A DNA stretch of 64,000 bases from CAMQRS01 sp964370645 (GCA_964370645.1 CAYJJS010000004.1:1-64000), one strand, 5' to 3'. Numbered from the stretch's first letter, positions 8,529 to 18,088 are shown. Notes: a model not told the origin generated them from the letters alone. Translations and numbers: made by a program.

Positions 8529-10356
8529 CGATGCTTCCACCTTTCACTTCCTCAATTGTATGTTTTGAAGTGAATACAGTCATTGTCTCTGTACTATATC
8601 CTGCTTCTTTAATCTTCTCTAAATCCATTTGGATCAATCGTGTTCCTTTCGTAACTTGTTGTCCTTCTTCTACATATAATTGAAATGCTTCTCCATTCAT
8701 ATTCACTGTATCAATCCCACAATGAATTAACACTTCTACACCATCACCACGTTGTAAACCAATCGCATGTTTGGTTGGGAAAATCATCTTTACGCATGCA
8801 TCAAATGGTGCTACTACATTTCCATTAGTTGGTGTTATGACAAACCCATCACCCATTGTTAATGAAGCAAACATCTCATCACTACATGTACTTAGCGGTG
8901 CAATTTTCCCACTCATAGGTGCATAGACAGTGCTATTTGATGTAGTTTGTTCGCTTGTCATAGTCAATTGCTTTGCTGCATCACGCTTAAATAAAATGAT
9001 TGTTACTGCAATTGTTGTAATCATAGTTAAAACTAATCCAATTGCAAAGTTTACATAGTTAGATGGAGCAATCGATAAGAAACCAGGAATTCCAGCTGCT
9101 CCTAATGCTGTCGCTTTTACATTTGTGATCGCCAAGTATGCACTCCCAACTCCTGAACCTATCATCGCTGCAACAAACGGGAATTTTAACTTTAAGTTCA
9201 CACCAAACATTGCTGGCTCTGTAATTCCTAATAAAGCACTAATCCCACTAGCTGAACATAAACTTTTAATTTTTGAATCTTTACTTAAAAACAATATCGC
9301 AAGTACTGCAGAACCCTGTGCTACATTTGACATTGACGCCGTTGTAAAGATGAATGTTTCACCAACCGAAGCCAATAAAGTAGTCTCTACAGCACTAAAT
9401 GAATGATGTAAACCAGTAATTACTATTGGTGCATAGAAGAATCCAAAAATTGCAGCACCTACAAATCCTAATGAATCATATAACCATGTAATTCCATCAG
9501 CCATTAACCAACCAGCTTCACGTAATATTGGACCTACAAAAATAAAAGTAATAAATGCAGTAATTAAAATAGATAATAATGGTGTAGTTAAATTATCTAA
9601 CCATGTTGGTGTAATTTTACGTAAGTTTATTTCTAATTTCGCCAAGATCCAAGACACAGCCAATACTGGCAATACCGTTCCTTGGTAACCAACCGTTTCA
9701 ATCGTTAATCCTAAGATATTCCAAGACGGTATCTCCGTTGCGTTTGCATAAGAATATGCATTCATTAAATCAGGATGTACCATAATCATCCCTAACGCAG
9801 CTCCAAGATAAGGATTCCCACCAAACTTCTTCGTTGCACTAAATCCTAATAATACAGGTAAAAATACAAATGGTGCATTCGCAAATAAGTTGATTGCACT
9901 CGCTAAATCTTTAAACTGTGGATATACTTCAATAATACTTTTGCTTTCATGAATTAAACCAGCTGCAGTCAAGATGTTGTTCAATCCCATCAACAACCCT
10001 CCAGCAACAATTGCTGGTATAATTGGAACAAATATATCCGATAAAATTTTAACTCCTCTTTGTAACCAATTTCCTTCTTCTTTTTGTACTTCTTCACTTA
10101 CTTCTTCGTGACCAAGTTGTTTTTTAACTTCACTACAAACTAAATTCACTGTTCCAGAACCAAATATAATTTGGTATTGACCTTTTGCAGCAAATGTTCC
10201 CTTCACCTTGTCTACACTTTGTAATTTACTCTCTTGCACCAATGATGCATCTTTTAAACGCAAACGAAGTCTTGTTGCACAATGCATAACTTCTTGAATA
10301 TTGTCTTTTCCTCCAACAAATTGTATCACTTCTTTTGCTATTTTTCCATAACTCAT
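8497..10356 (-). CDS. scrA: Sucrose-type PTS permease EIIBCA
   Basis: The 619-residue membrane transporter takes up and phosphorylates a sugar, here almost surely sucrose from its neighbours. Domain order is EIIB (about 1-90, Cys26 in MHCATRLRLRL), EIIC (about 105-455, many membrane helices), then EIIA (about 470-619, His545 in LIHCGIDTVNMNGE). The fused EIIA means no separate EIIA-Glc is needed. It is first in the operon. A consensus promoter and two LacI-type operators lie directly upstream. Confidence 0.93.
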   Translation of the reverse strand: MSYGKIAKEVIQFVGGKDNIQEVMHCATRLRLRLKDASLVQESKLQSVDKVKGTFAAKGQYQIIFGSGTVNLVCSEVKKQLGHEEVSEEVQKEEGNWLQRGVKILSDIFVPIIPAIVAGGLLMGLNNILTAAGLIHESKSIIEVYPQFKDLASAINLFANAPFVFLPVLLGFSATKKFGGNPYLGAALGMIMVHPDLMNAYSYANATEIPSWNILGLTIETVGYQGTVLPVLAVSWILAKLEINLRKITPTWLDNLTTPLLSILITAFITFIFVGPILREAGWLMADGITWLYDSLGFVGAAIFGFFYAPIVITGLHHSFSAVETTLLASVGETFIFTTASMSNVAQGSAVLAILFLSKDSKIKSLCSASGISALLGITEPAMFGVNLKLKFPFVAAMIGSGVGSAYLAITNVKATALGAAGIPGFLSIAPSNYVNFAIGLVLTMITTIAVTIILFKRDAAKQLTMTSEQTTSNSTVYAPMSGKIAPLSTCSDEMFASLTMGDGFVITPTNGNVVAPFDACVKMIFPTKHAIGLQRGDGVEVLIHCGIDTVNMNGEAFQLYVEEGQQVTKGTRLIQMDLEKIKEAGYSTETMTVFTSKHTIEEVKGGSIDEGSEVCKLD

Positions 10357-10373
10357 ATCATTACTCCTCCTTA

Positions 10374-10387
10374 TGGTATCGTTCCCA
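10374..10387 (-). promoter_or_regulatory. ScrR operator O1
   Basis: TGGGAACGATACCA on the minus strand lies just after the -10 box of scrA. It is an imperfect palindrome around a central CG, typical of LacI-family sites. Confidence 0.7.
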
Positions 10388-10392
10388 CATTT

Positions 10393-10421
10393 AATATATC
10401 AAATCATTTAGTCTCTGTCAA
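10393..10421 (-). promoter_or_regulatory. scrA promoter
   Basis: TTGACA (10416-10421), a 17-base spacer, then TATATT (10393-10398): near-perfect sigma-A promoter. Confidence 0.85.
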
Positions 10422-10428
10422 CATAAAA

Positions 10429-10442
10429 TGGAACCGATTTCA
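10429..10442 (-). promoter_or_regulatory. ScrR operator O2
   Basis: TGGAACCGATTTCA on the plus strand shares TGGNANCGNTNNCA with O1. It lies just upstream of the -35 box and 55 bases from O1 centre to centre. The pair brackets the promoter. Confidence 0.65.
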
Positions 10443-10451
10443 TAATTAGAA

Positions 10452-10477
10452 TAAAAAAAAGAAAGTTATAAACTTTC
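10452..10477 (-). terminator. Terminator of scrR
   Basis: A 7-bp stem GAAAGTT/AACTTTC with a 3-nt loop is followed by eight T on the minus strand. It includes the scrR stop codon. Confidence 0.8.
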
Positions 10478-11443
10478 TCCTTCCACTAAATCATATTGTA
10501 TTAATGTTTTCAAATTGACTTCATCCCCTTTAATTAAAGAAATCATCATATTCGCAGCTAGCTCTCCAGCTTCTTCACTTCGAAATCGTAAAGTATATAA
10601 AGATGGGTGCAATAATTGAGACGTCTCATACCCTCCAAAAGCAACCAATGCGATGTCCTTCTTTATTTCTTTATTCGCCATTTGAATTTCCTTATAAGCA
10701 GCTAATGCTTGATTATCCGTTGCACAAATTAATGCATCAAGTGTTTGCTGTTTTAATAAGTTACTCACTACCTGTCTTGTGGTATCATAGGTAAAATCAC
10801 TTTCCACACAGATCACCTCTACTTGAAACTGTTCTAATGCTTTTAAAACACCCTCTTTACGATATTTCCCAACGGCCTCATCACTCTCACTAACTCCAAC
10901 ATAAGCAACCTTGCGATACCCTTTTTCGCCTACTTTTTTTCCAATATCAAATCCAGCGCGAAAATCTGAATTCACAATAGAAATACCATTCATATATTCT
11001 TGCCCAATACTAATAAAAGGCACTTTTAAAGTATCTAACATTGCATAGTGTTCACTGCTTAACTGTGTTGCAAACAATACTATCCCATCCACCTTCATTT
11101 GTACAAAATAGCGAATCGCTTCTAACTCTTCAAGGGCATTATGATTTGTATTAATCATAATTGTACGATAATTCATTTCCTTAAATTGCTCATCCATACT
11201 CTTCATAACTCGACTTGTTACTCTTGAATAAATAGTTGGAAGCACAACACCAATTAACTTGCTATTTTTTGCCTTCAAACTTTGTGCAAATGGATTGGGA
11301 ACATAGTTATACATAGAAACAACTTCTGCAATTTTAACTCTGGTACTCTCTTTCAAATATCCTCCATTAAAATAGCGAGACACTGTACTTTTTCCTACTC
11401 CAGCCAATCTTGCAATATCGCTAATTGTCAATTTTTCTTTCAC
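10466..11443 (-). CDS. scrR: LacI-family repressor of the sucrose operon
   Basis: The 325-residue protein has an N-terminal HTH (TISDIARLAGVGKSTVSRYF, residues 5-24), a hinge helix region and a periplasmic-binding-protein-like effector domain. It lies directly upstream of scrA in the same direction, and its predicted operators flank the scrA promoter, so it most likely represses scrABK until a sugar-phosphate or fructose signal appears. The effector is not visible. The start is GTG 11443 behind GGGGG. Confidence 0.88.
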   Translation of the reverse strand: MKEKLTISDIARLAGVGKSTVSRYFNGGYLKESTRVKIAEVVSMYNYVPNPFAQSLKAKNSKLIGVVLPTIYSRVTSRVMKSMDEQFKEMNYRTIMINTNHNALEELEAIRYFVQMKVDGIVLFATQLSSEHYAMLDTLKVPFISIGQEYMNGISIVNSDFRAGFDIGKKVGEKGYRKVAYVGVSESDEAVGKYRKEGVLKALEQFQVEVICVESDFTYDTTRQVVSNLLKQQTLDALICATDNQALAAYKEIQMANKEIKKDIALVAFGGYETSQLLHPSLYTLRFRSEEAGELAANMMISLIKGDEVNLKTLIQYDLVEGESL

Positions 11444-11456
11444 TCAAACACCCCCA

Positions 11457-11484
11457 TTTTAAAAAAGCTACCAATTGGTAGCTT
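11457..11484 (-). terminator. Terminator after copZ-like gene
   Basis: An 8-bp stem AAGCTACC/GGTAGCTT with an AATT loop and a run of T on the minus strand. It ends the long operon that starts near 18.0 kb. Confidence 0.85.
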
Positions 11485-11677
11485 ACATAATAATATATCC
11501 TAATGAAGTAATAATTCTTCTTGCATTTGTGACAATATTTCCATCACGTTCTACACTCACTGTTTTATTTTGTAAATCAATTTCACAAGAGACTCCTGCA
11601 TCATGTAATGCATTTGTAATCATTGCTTCACAATGTGCACAGCTCATATTCTCAATAATAAATATGTGTTTTGTCAT
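11483..11677 (-). CDS. Heavy-metal-associated (CopZ-like) small protein
   Basis: A 64-residue single HMA domain with the metal motif MSCAHC (CxxC, here SCAHC near residue 12). It fits a ferredoxin-like fold that carries Cu+ or another soft metal in the cytosol. No copper ATPase or CsoR is nearby. It is 11 bases after asnS and shares its transcript, which is unusual for a copper chaperone. Function beyond metal binding is inference. Confidence 0.8.
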   Translation of the reverse strand: MTKHIFIIENMSCAHCEAMITNALHDAGVSCEIDLQNKTVSVERDGNIVTNARRIITSLGYIIM

Positions 11678-11688
11678 AATTTGCCTTT

Positions 11689-13080
11689 CTAGAACATTAA
11701 ATTTCTTGGAGTTCTTGGGAATGGTTGTACATCTCTAATATTTGTCATTCCCGTAATATACATTAAGAAACGATCAAAACCTAAACCAAACCCTGCATGT
11801 TTACATCCACCATACTTACGTAAATCCATGTACCATGCTAATGCATCGATTTCAATATCCATCTCTTTCATTCTGTTCTCTAATACATCATAGCGCTCTT
11901 CTCTTTGACTTCCACCTACTAGTTCACCAACACCTGGTACAAGTAAATCACAAGCAGCCACCGTCTTATTATCATCATTCATACGCATGTAGAATGCTTT
12001 AATATCTTTTGGATAATCTGTAATAAACACAGGACCATTTATAATGTTTTCACAAATATAACGCTCATGTTCTGAGTTCATATCCATTCCCCACTCTACT
12101 TTATTTTCAAACTTTACACCTTCAGCAACTGCTTTTTCTAGCAATTCTACAGCTTGTGTATATGGTAAACGCTTAAATTCAGAATCTCTAACTTTAGTAA
12201 TGCGATCAATACACTCTTTATCAATAACACTTGCGAAAAATTTCATTTCTTCTGGTGCATTTTCTAACACATAATTGATACAAAATTTAATCATATCCTC
12301 AATTAAATCCATGTCATCTTCTAAATCTGCAAACGCAATCTCAGGTTCAATCATCCAAAATTCACTTGCATGACGTGTTGTATTTGAGTTTTCTGCACGA
12401 AAGGTTGGGCCAAACGTGTATACATCACGAAATGCCATTGCAAATGCCTCTACGTGCAATTGTCCTGACACAGTAAGTGAAGCATGTTTTCCAAAGAAAT
12501 CTTCTTCGTATTTATCATCACTACGCGTTGTTACACTAAAAGATTCACCAGCACCTTCCGCATCATTTCCAGTAATAATTGGTGTATGTACATACACAAA
12601 TCCTTGATTTTGGAAAAATTCATGAATTGCCATACTCAATACAGAACGCAAACGAAATACTGCATAAAATGTATTGGCACGCACACGTAAGTGTGGGATT
12701 TCTCTCATATATTCAAAAGAGTGTCTCTTTTTTTGTAATGGATAACCTTCATCACTATGTCCTTCTAAAGTAGCCTGTACAACTTCAATTTCAAAAGGTT
12801 GTTTCCCCTCTGGTGTAAGCTTTAATTTCCCACTTACCACAACTGCAGACCCTGTAGAATATTTTGCAATTTGCTCAAACCCTTCTACTCCATCACGATA
12901 CACTAATTGTGCATTTCTAAAATATGTCCCATCATTTAGTTCGATAAAACCTACTTTTCCTGAACAACGATTCGTTCTTACCCATCCTTCTAATTGAATA
13001 AAGTCTAATGAATCTTTCTCTAATTGAGAACCATTAAACACAGTTTCATAAAGTTCTCTAATTGTCATAAATTCAATCAT
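11689..13080 (-). CDS. asnS: Asparaginyl-tRNA synthetase
   Basis: The 463-residue class II synthetase charges tRNA-Asn. It has an N-terminal OB-fold anticodon domain (about 15-110), motif 2 around FGPTFRAENSNTTRHASEF, and motif 3 GFGLGFDRFLMYITG near the end. AsnRS rather than AspRS is indicated by the length (no GAD insertion) and the C-terminal RTPRNLMF. The start ATG 13080 has AAGGAGG six bases upstream. A second ATG four codons in is possible. It follows rex by 11 bases; no T-box leader is seen. Confidence 0.95.
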   Translation of the reverse strand: MIEFMTIRELYETVFNGSQLEKDSLDFIQLEGWVRTNRCSGKVGFIELNDGTYFRNAQLVYRDGVEGFEQIAKYSTGSAVVVSGKLKLTPEGKQPFEIEVVQATLEGHSDEGYPLQKKRHSFEYMREIPHLRVRANTFYAVFRLRSVLSMAIHEFFQNQGFVYVHTPIITGNDAEGAGESFSVTTRSDDKYEEDFFGKHASLTVSGQLHVEAFAMAFRDVYTFGPTFRAENSNTTRHASEFWMIEPEIAFADLEDDMDLIEDMIKFCINYVLENAPEEMKFFASVIDKECIDRITKVRDSEFKRLPYTQAVELLEKAVAEGVKFENKVEWGMDMNSEHERYICENIINGPVFITDYPKDIKAFYMRMNDDNKTVAACDLLVPGVGELVGGSQREERYDVLENRMKEMDIEIDALAWYMDLRKYGGCKHAGFGLGFDRFLMYITGMTNIRDVQPFPRTPRNLMF

Positions 13081-13091
13081 ATGTTTCCTCC

Positions 13092-13718
13092 TTAAAGCTT
13101 ATTATTTGCATTTGTTTCAAACACCAATTCTTGAATGGATGAAACAACATCTACTGTTTTTATAGAAATTCCTTTTGGAACCTGAATATGCTTATGGGTA
13201 AAATCTACAATTCCTGTAATTCCACAAGCAATCAATTTATCTACGGTTGACTGCACATTATCTGATATTGCTAGAATCGCAATACGACAACCTGCAGGTA
13301 TATTTTCTGACAAACTGTTCAAATCATAAATTGGGATATTAAACAAAACTTCTTGTTTTTTAGGATCCACATCAAAAGCACATGTTATTTCTCCAACTAC
13401 ATAATCCCATTTATTATACTTCATAAGTGCTCTACCTAAGTTTCCTGCACCAACTAAAATAATCTTCTCATCAAAATCCACTCCTAATTCTTGATTGAAA
13501 ATATCAATCAAAGAATCTATATCATATCCATACCCTTGCTTCCCTAAGTTTCCTAACAAAGAAAAATCTCTACGAATCGTAGTGGATTCTATACTTACTA
13601 ATTCACTTAACTCCTTGGACATCACTCGTGTTTTTCCATATTTTTTAAGACGTCTTAACGCCTTTAAATAAAGTGGATAACGATTCAATGTCGCTTTAGG
13701 TACCTTTCTTTCGCTCAT
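13092..13718 (-). CDS. rex: Redox-sensing repressor Rex
   Basis: The 208-residue NADH/NAD+ sensor has an N-terminal winged helix (about 10-75, with TTIRRDFS) and a Rossmann domain with VGAGNLGRALMKY (89-101). NADH binding releases it from fermentation and respiration genes. It is encoded between tsaD and asnS in a housekeeping operon. A single TTGTGA half-site lies upstream (13755-13760), but I see no full Rex box, so autoregulation is not supported. Confidence 0.95.
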   Translation of the reverse strand: MSERKVPKATLNRYPLYLKALRRLKKYGKTRVMSKELSELVSIESTTIRRDFSLLGNLGKQGYGYDIDSLIDIFNQELGVDFDEKIILVGAGNLGRALMKYNKWDYVVGEITCAFDVDPKKQEVLFNIPIYDLNSLSENIPAGCRIAILAISDNVQSTVDKLIACGITGIVDFTHKHIQVPKGISIKTVDVVSSIQELVFETNANNKL

Positions 13719-13780
13719 AACATCACCACCTTAAGTATATCATATTGTACTCACTTGTGAAATAATTAATTTTTTTAACT

Positions 13781-14785
13781 TTAACGCAAAGGTACACTTG
13801 ATTTTGCACTCACTTCAAATCCACAAAAGGCTTTCTTCTGGTAAGCATAATAACCTGCACTGGCAATCATTGCTGCATTGTCTGTACAACACCATAAAGG
13901 TGGAATCAACAGTGCCTCTTTTCGCTCTTTCATGACTTCTTCCATCCTAGCACGCAAACGTGAATTTGCAGCAACACCACCCGCTAACACAATCTGATTC
14001 ACCGTATAACGATCTAATGCAAGCAATGTCTTTTGTATGATTAAACGCAGTGCAGTCTCTTGAAAAGAAGCTGCTAAACAAGCTTTATCATAGTCCTCAC
14101 CCTTACGTTTACAACGATCTATAAACTGCAATACACCACTCTTTAACCCACTAAAACTCAAGTCAAATTCACCTTGTGTCTTTGGCATCGGTAAGGTATA
14201 AATAGGTTCTCCCTCTTTCGCAAGTCGATCAATTTGTGGTCCCCCAGGATAAGGTAACCCCATTACTCTAGCCACTTTATCATAGGCTTCTCCAATCGCA
14301 TCATCTTGTGTTTGTCCAATAATTTCACAGTGCTCATCATCCTTCATATACACTAGTTCAGAATGACCACCACTTACTACTAGTGCCATAAGGGGATACT
14401 TTAAATCACTAACCAGTTCATTTGCAACAATATGTCCTTTTATATGGTGAATTGGAATAAGTGGCTTATCATAAGCCCAAGCCAATGTTTTTGCTGCCTG
14501 TACTCCAATATGCAAAGACCCTACCAATCCTGGTCCTTGTGTAAATGAAACACCATCAATTTGCTCCATACTAACATTTGCTTTTTGCAAAGCTTCTTCA
14601 ATAACCATTGAAATATTTTCCACATGGATTCGACTTGCAACCTCAGGCAAAACACCCCCAAATTGTTTATGTACATCAATTTGTGTGGCAACGATATTAG
14701 ACATCACTTCTTTCCCATTTTTTACAATGGCACAAGCTGTTTCATCACAACTCGATTCGATTCCTAAAATCAATACATCTTTCAT
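13781..14785 (-). CDS. tsaD: tRNA t6A37 threonylcarbamoyltransferase TsaD
   Basis: The 334-residue enzyme transfers threonylcarbamoyl to A37 of ANN-decoding tRNAs together with TsaB and TsaE, both encoded just upstream. It shows the start motif GIESSCDETACAI, the metal ligands in HHIKGH (His114/His118) and LAGGVAANSRLR near the C-terminus. The length is normal. Its ATG overlaps the rimI stop. Confidence 0.97.
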   Translation of the reverse strand: MKDVLILGIESSCDETACAIVKNGKEVMSNIVATQIDVHKQFGGVLPEVASRIHVENISMVIEEALQKANVSMEQIDGVSFTQGPGLVGSLHIGVQAAKTLAWAYDKPLIPIHHIKGHIVANELVSDLKYPLMALVVSGGHSELVYMKDDEHCEIIGQTQDDAIGEAYDKVARVMGLPYPGGPQIDRLAKEGEPIYTLPMPKTQGEFDLSFSGLKSGVLQFIDRCKRKGEDYDKACLAASFQETALRLIIQKTLLALDRYTVNQIVLAGGVAANSRLRARMEEVMKERKEALLIPPLWCCTDNAAMIASAGYYAYQKKAFCGFEVSAKSSVPLR

Positions 14786-15228
14786 TTCAAACCTCCAATT
14801 GCTTTTCCCATAACCATTGCATCTTCATTATTATCACTATAATATCCTTTACGTACACTAATATGAAAATAATCATGGCTACGATATAAAGCTTGCGCAA
14901 CCTCATTACTTCTACGAACTTCTAACAATATGCTTTCACATTCTTGTGCAATAGCATCCATTTCCATGTGCTTCATAAGCATATGTGCATATCCCTTTTT
15001 CTGCATGTCCTTACGTACTGCAATACGCACTAACTGACAACAATCAAAGGTAATCCAATAATCAATATAACCTACAATTTCACTACCTTCTTGTAATACA
15101 TATAAGAAAGCACATGGATTATCCTGTAATTCATACACAAAGTGTTCCTCTTTATACACATCACTAAAACAATCAACATCTATTTGTGTGATTGTTGCAA
15201 TGTCATCTACTTCCATTTTTCGTATCAT
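14782..15228 (-). CDS. rimI: Ribosomal-protein-alanine N-acetyltransferase RimI
   Basis: A 148-residue GNAT protein with the acetyl-CoA motif VRKDMQKKGYAHMLMKHM and the typical RRSNEVAQALY. Position between tsaB and tsaD is the classic place of rimI. The family acetylates the N-terminus of S18 and other proteins. Start and stop abut or overlap its neighbours. Confidence 0.9.
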   Translation of the reverse strand: MIRKMEVDDIATITQIDVDCFSDVYKEEHFVYELQDNPCAFLYVLQEGSEIVGYIDYWITFDCCQLVRIAVRKDMQKKGYAHMLMKHMEMDAIAQECESILLEVRRSNEVAQALYRSHDYFHISVRKGYYSDNNEDAMVMGKAIGGLK

Positions 15229-15816
15229 TTACTTAACCAAATATGCACTTTCTTCTTTTAAATACATAGGTACTAAAGTATGGATATTATCTACCTTTTC
15301 CCAGTGTTCTTGTAAATTCGCAAAATTTGATACAAAATCTATTGGTGTTTTTTCAAGTCCAATGAATTCTACATCACCAACAATATTTTTCACCTGCATG
15401 GCTTCTACTTCATCCAATGTTTTAATCGCAATCTCCACACACCTTCCTTGTGTATACAAACCATAATACACACGTGAAGAACGAGCATCTAAGATAACAT
15501 GCACATCTTCTAATCCAGCATATAGCTGTAAGGTAGATATTGTGTACAGTGGTATGTGTTTACGTGTACACAGTACCTTCGCAATACTCATTGCAATACG
15601 TATTCCTGTATAACTACCAGGACCATTTGTAATCACTACCTTTTCAATATCTTCCACTTTCACATTTTCTTGTTGCATCAGTGCAATCAATCTTACAAAA
15701 ATCGTTTCTGATTGCTTCTTCCAAGCTTCTTCCACACAAGATGCAACTACCTGATTCCCTTTTAATAACGCAAGCACTAAATGACGATGCGATGTATCCA
15801 TACACAATGTAATCAT
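15229..15816 (-). CDS. tsaB: t6A complex subunit TsaB
   Basis: A 195-residue ASKHA-fold protein starting MITLCMDTS with the conserved GPGSYTGIRI (about 70-79). It dimerises with TsaD and is needed for t6A synthesis but lacks the catalytic metal site. It overlaps tsaE by 4 bases and abuts rimI. Confidence 0.93.
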   Translation of the reverse strand: MITLCMDTSHRHLVLALLKGNQVVASCVEEAWKKQSETIFVRLIALMQQENVKVEDIEKVVITNGPGSYTGIRIAMSIAKVLCTRKHIPLYTISTLQLYAGLEDVHVILDARSSRVYYGLYTQGRCVEIAIKTLDEVEAMQVKNIVGDVEFIGLEKTPIDFVSNFANLQEHWEKVDNIHTLVPMYLKEESAYLVK

Positions 15817-16259
15817 AATAATTCCTCCAAAACCTTTTCATATACCAAACCATGTGCTTCTAGTGTAAAAATTCTTGTCTCTTCACACAATTCAATTTGT
15901 ATATCTAAGCGTTCTTTAGGTAATGCATATTCAATAAATTGAAACCACTCTACCACACAAATAGCCTCTTCTTCAAATACTTCTTCAAACCCTAAATCTT
16001 GCGTGATACCTTCCAAGCGATACGCATCAATATGATGTAAAATAACTTCTTCTTCATACGATTTCAAAATCGTAAACGTAGGACTAGTAATCGTTGCTTG
16101 TATCCCTAACGATTTTGCCAACGCCTTTGTGAACGTTGTTTTTCCAGCACCCAAATCACCACTCAAAGTGATTAAAGCTTGCTTCTCTAAGTTTTTAGCA
16201 ATTGCATTTGCCAATGCTTGTGTATCTTCTAAACTATGTATTGTCACCTTCATGTTCAT
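15813..16259 (-). CDS. tsaE: t6A complex ATPase TsaE
   Basis: A 148-residue P-loop ATPase with Walker A SGDLGAGKTT (33-42) and the family motif SPTFTILKSY. It drives turnover of the TsaB-TsaD complex. Its start overlaps the femX-like stop by one base. Confidence 0.95.
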   Translation of the reverse strand: MNMKVTIHSLEDTQALANAIAKNLEKQALITLSGDLGAGKTTFTKALAKSLGIQATITSPTFTILKSYEEEVILHHIDAYRLEGITQDLGFEEVFEEEAICVVEWFQFIEYALPKERLDIQIELCEETRIFTLEAHGLVYEKVLEELL

Positions 16260-17461
16260 TACCTTCCTAGTATTTTTTTGCGCATTGCAAATGCAAAAGC
16301 ACTTAGTGAATACAGTGGACTAGTAGCCAAATCAAACTCACCAATAAATTCATGTATGTATGGATTAAAATTTGCTTTAAAATGAGTTAATCCATCTTTA
16401 AAATCACCTTCTACTCCACCCATGTTTGCATACTTGCACCCATGCGCATAAGCATACAGCATAACTTGTGTATATAAATGATATTGTGGCATAAATTTCT
16501 TATACGTATCATCCATCCCTGCATACAACATTTCTAAAGTATCTCCTACTTTTATTGATAAAATACCTGCAATGCATTCATCCTCTACCTCTTTAAAAGC
16601 TTCCAACTCTTTACAATCTTTTTGTAAAGATGCTTGTATATCTAATAATCGACGCATCTTTTTTGGTGAACCTTCTCTACAATCCGCAATCTCTCGTTCA
16701 TTTATAGCTTGTTTTTGCTCATATTCTTCCAATAACGCTTTTACATTCACCTTCGCTAAAAAGATATAACAATCATCCTTATAAATTTCTAATAGTTGTC
16801 TAAAATAAGCTTCATTACGTAGGCTCACTTGTTTTCTTTCTTCACTCTTCATGACTACTTTCGCAAAATTACCTACACCACTCTCATCTACTCGCATGAC
16901 CTCTACATTACGTTTTAATGCATCCTTAATCAAACGTTTTGTATGACGAGGCAATTGTTGTTCAAAGTCATCATCCAAATGCACACATGCATCAAAACGT
17001 GGTTGAATACTCTCTTCGATATAGGTAGTAAACCCAGTATGTTTTGCCTTTGCTTTAATAATATTTTGTAAAGCCTGCATACTTACTTCACTGCATTCTA
17101 TTTCTTCCCCGATCTTATATTGTTTCATCACAATGGCTGGGTTAAATTTAATGAACACACAACGATATCGATTTGCCCATTTCTTTAATTGACTCATAAA
17201 ATAGTTTACTAATTGCTCATTACTATAATCCAAAACGGGTCCCCTAGGGATATACATCATTGTGAATCCTAATGGTAGTTTTTTTATTAAAACAGAAGCA
17301 CTCGCAATCAGTGTTTCACCTTTGTAAACACCGACTATTTCATGTCCCCAATTGTCTTTTACTTTTGCCCAATCTGCAGTTTGTAAAAGATTGTATAAAG
17401 GATGCCCTTGGATAAAGGCATCGTGTTCTTTATTTGTAATATTTGCTTTAAACGTATACAT
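16259..17461 (-). CDS. FemX/FemAB-type peptidoglycan bridge aminoacyltransferase
   Basis: The 400-residue protein has two GNAT-like halves with a charged coiled-coil arm at about 245-300, as in FemA/FemX. These enzymes add amino acids from aminoacyl-tRNA to the side chain of lipid II. The N-terminal half carries FTMMYIPRGPVLDY and the C-terminal half ends MGGVEGDFKDGLTHFKANFNP, a Fem hallmark. The added residue cannot be told. It is the second gene of the operon that starts with the DUF402 gene. Confidence 0.9.
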   Translation of the reverse strand: MYTFKANITNKEHDAFIQGHPLYNLLQTADWAKVKDNWGHEIVGVYKGETLIASASVLIKKLPLGFTMMYIPRGPVLDYSNEQLVNYFMSQLKKWANRYRCVFIKFNPAIVMKQYKIGEEIECSEVSMQALQNIIKAKAKHTGFTTYIEESIQPRFDACVHLDDDFEQQLPRHTKRLIKDALKRNVEVMRVDESGVGNFAKVVMKSEERKQVSLRNEAYFRQLLEIYKDDCYIFLAKVNVKALLEEYEQKQAINEREIADCREGSPKKMRRLLDIQASLQKDCKELEAFKEVEDECIAGILSIKVGDTLEMLYAGMDDTYKKFMPQYHLYTQVMLYAYAHGCKYANMGGVEGDFKDGLTHFKANFNPYIHEFIGEFDLATSPLYSLSAFAFAMRKKILGR

Positions 17462-17470
17462 AGCAGCTCC

Positions 17471-18001
17471 TTACTCTTTGATAAATTGTAGATATTTTTG
17501 GTATAATGCTCGTATTTCATAATGATCAAAAGGTGAATTCTGTAATTTAATATTACGCAATAAACGATGTAATTCCTTTTCAATCACTTCTTTCAAGTCA
17601 TCACTATAATGCATTTGCGCGGAATGTTGCGCATACTCATCTTCATCTAAAATCATATATTCCCAATCTGGGTTAATTTTTACATCCAAATCATAATCAA
17701 TATTCTTAATTGCTTCCCCATCATAAATACTAGGGCTGGCAATATTACAATAATAGTGTATCCCACTTTTACGAATCATACAAATGACATTATAAAAACG
17801 ATCTGGATAAAAAAAACAAATGGCTGGCTCTCTTGTTAACCATCTTCTTCCATCACTCTCAATCACCCATGAACGATCTGTAATCGCCACTATTCTCTTA
17901 TCATTAGCTTCAATAACATACCCATGAGCCCATGTTCGATGAACATTTTTATCATGCTTATAACTTTGTATATATACACTTGTTTTTACCTTTGGTAACA
18001 T
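17471..18001 (-). CDS. DUF402 family protein
   Basis: A 176-residue DUF402-type protein (conserved NIASPSIYDGEAIKNIDYDLDVKI and a DEDEY stretch). Related proteins include nucleoside di/triphosphate phosphatases with a ring of acidic metal ligands. It is the first gene of the tsa/rex/asnS operon, 9 bases before the femX-like gene. A TATAAT box lies 20 bases upstream of the start. The exact role is unknown. Confidence 0.85.
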   Translation of the reverse strand: MLPKVKTSVYIQSYKHDKNVHRTWAHGYVIEANDKRIVAITDRSWVIESDGRRWLTREPAICFFYPDRFYNVICMIRKSGIHYYCNIASPSIYDGEAIKNIDYDLDVKINPDWEYMILDEDEYAQHSAQMHYSDDLKEVIEKELHRLLRNIKLQNSPFDHYEIRALYQKYLQFIKE

Positions 18002-18021
18002 GTTCTCACCTCAATTTATAT

Positions 18022-18050
18022 ATTATAACAAAATCTTAAGAATACTTCAC
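18022..18050 (-). promoter_or_regulatory. Candidate promoter of the DUF402-to-asnS operon
   Basis: TATAAT at 18022-18027 (minus) with a 17-base spacer and a weak GTGAAG -35. The good -10 and position support it; the -35 does not. Confidence 0.4.
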
Positions 18051-18088
18051 TACTTTTTAGCCATACTACTAACGAAAGGAGTGATACT

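Noticed and set aside
13081..13091. T-box leader before asnS
   Set aside because: Only 11 bases separate rex and asnS; there is no room for a T-box.
13719..13780. TTGTGA half-site upstream of rex
   Set aside because: Only one half is present and the second half is not found at the right spacing, so a Rex box is not supported.
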